This document shows positions 48,833-48,993 of a stretch of 48,993 nt of DNA, piece after piece (the stretch's first letter is position 1; every line of letters begins with the position of its first letter). Source of the stretch: Phenylobacterium sp. (lineage in GTDB: Bacteria > Pseudomonadota > Alphaproteobacteria > Caulobacterales > Caulobacteraceae); assembly GCF_030693405.1 (NCBI RefSeq), contig NZ_JAUYAW010000036.1:1-48993 (forward strand). The letters run 5' to 3'. A program made the translations under genes and the position numbers. Under the pieces are notes generated by a model. It saw nothing but the letters and a program-made list of their open reading frames with translations, made no database searches and was not told the DNA's origin.

Positions 48833-48993
48833 TGCTGCTGGCTATCGAACAGGGCAACACCAACACCCTTTTCGCCGTCCATGACGGCCAGACCTGGATT
48901 GCGCAGTGGCGGGCGGCCACCGATTCCACCCGCACGGCTGATGAGTACGCCGTCTGGCTCTCACAGCTGCTGCACATGGCTGGTCTGCAGTTT
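48832..48993 (+). CDS. coaX: Type III pantothenate kinase (5' part only)
   Basis: First 54 codons of a type III pantothenate kinase, the first step of coenzyme A synthesis; the gene runs out of the window. The N-terminus [19 protein letters not shown] fits the phosphate-binding DxGNT motif of this ASKHA-fold family, except that the usual aspartate is glutamate at residue 6. The gene order nuoN-birA-coaX is as in Caulobacter. Overlaps birA by one base. Confidence 0.9.
   Translation, partial: MLLAIEQGNTNTLFAVHDGQTWIAQWRAATDSTRTADEYAVWLSQLLHMAGLQF

Overview
The window is gene-dense, high-GC DNA (strong G/C at third codon positions, very long antisense reading frames over real genes) with gene content and order typical of an alphaproteobacterium of the order Caulobacterales (Caulobacter/Phenylobacterium type). 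The grounds are the tig-clpP-cicA-clpX-lon-hupB block with a cicA-type gene reading against clpP and clpX, the nuo operon followed by birA and coaX, and the mixed isc/suf operon. No insertion sequence, prophage, CRISPR array or plasmid function was seen. The genus is inferred from remembered gene order, not measured.

Layout. (1) 1-6181 (+): iron-sulfur cluster operon: the end of an IscS/NifS-type cysteine desulfurase, sufB, an unnamed 133-aa gene, sufC, sufD, sufS, sufT and an A-type carrier, most joined by 1-4 bp overlaps. (2) 6190-12119 (-): PaaG-like crotonase, a GGDEF diguanylate cyclase, a DEAD-box RNA helicase and topoisomerase IV subunit ParE. (3) 12201-14042 (-): glnB-glnA nitrogen assimilation pair with a clear terminator. 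(4) 14282-18757 (+): a thiolase-fold protein without the usual catalytic cysteine, a histidine phosphatase, the bifunctional NAD(P)HX repair enzyme and a LysE exporter. (5) 18795-27095: tRNA-Leu(TAG), trigger factor, clpP, clpX, lon and hupB (+), interrupted by a minus-strand pair (cicA-like HAD phosphatase and a MazG-like NTP pyrophosphohydrolase). (6) 27155-32817: tRNA-Val(TAC), an aldo/keto reductase and a long GST-like protein (+); a Tat-exported nitroreductase-like protein with its MarR regulator, tRNA-Asp(GTC) and an AbgT transporter (-). (7) 33065-48087 (+): the complete 14-subunit complex I operon nuoABCDEFGHIJKLMN, with nuoC and nuoD separate and two extra genes inside it (an NTF2-like protein between nuoD and nuoE, a two-helix membrane protein between nuoE and nuoF). 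(8) 48089-48993 (+): birA and the start of coaX.

How the parts relate: the suf operon builds Fe-S clusters, and complex I, encoded 27 kb away, is a major Fe-S client with all its cluster ligands present here. The tig/clpP/clpX/lon block is a protein folding and turnover module; lon has a CTTGAA-type heat-shock-like promoter and clpX a weaker one. The least described items are the small genes embedded with overlaps in the suf and nuo operons, the paired dyads ahead of the nitroreductase/marR operon, the structured leaders of clpP and lon, and a perfect dyad ahead of nuoA.
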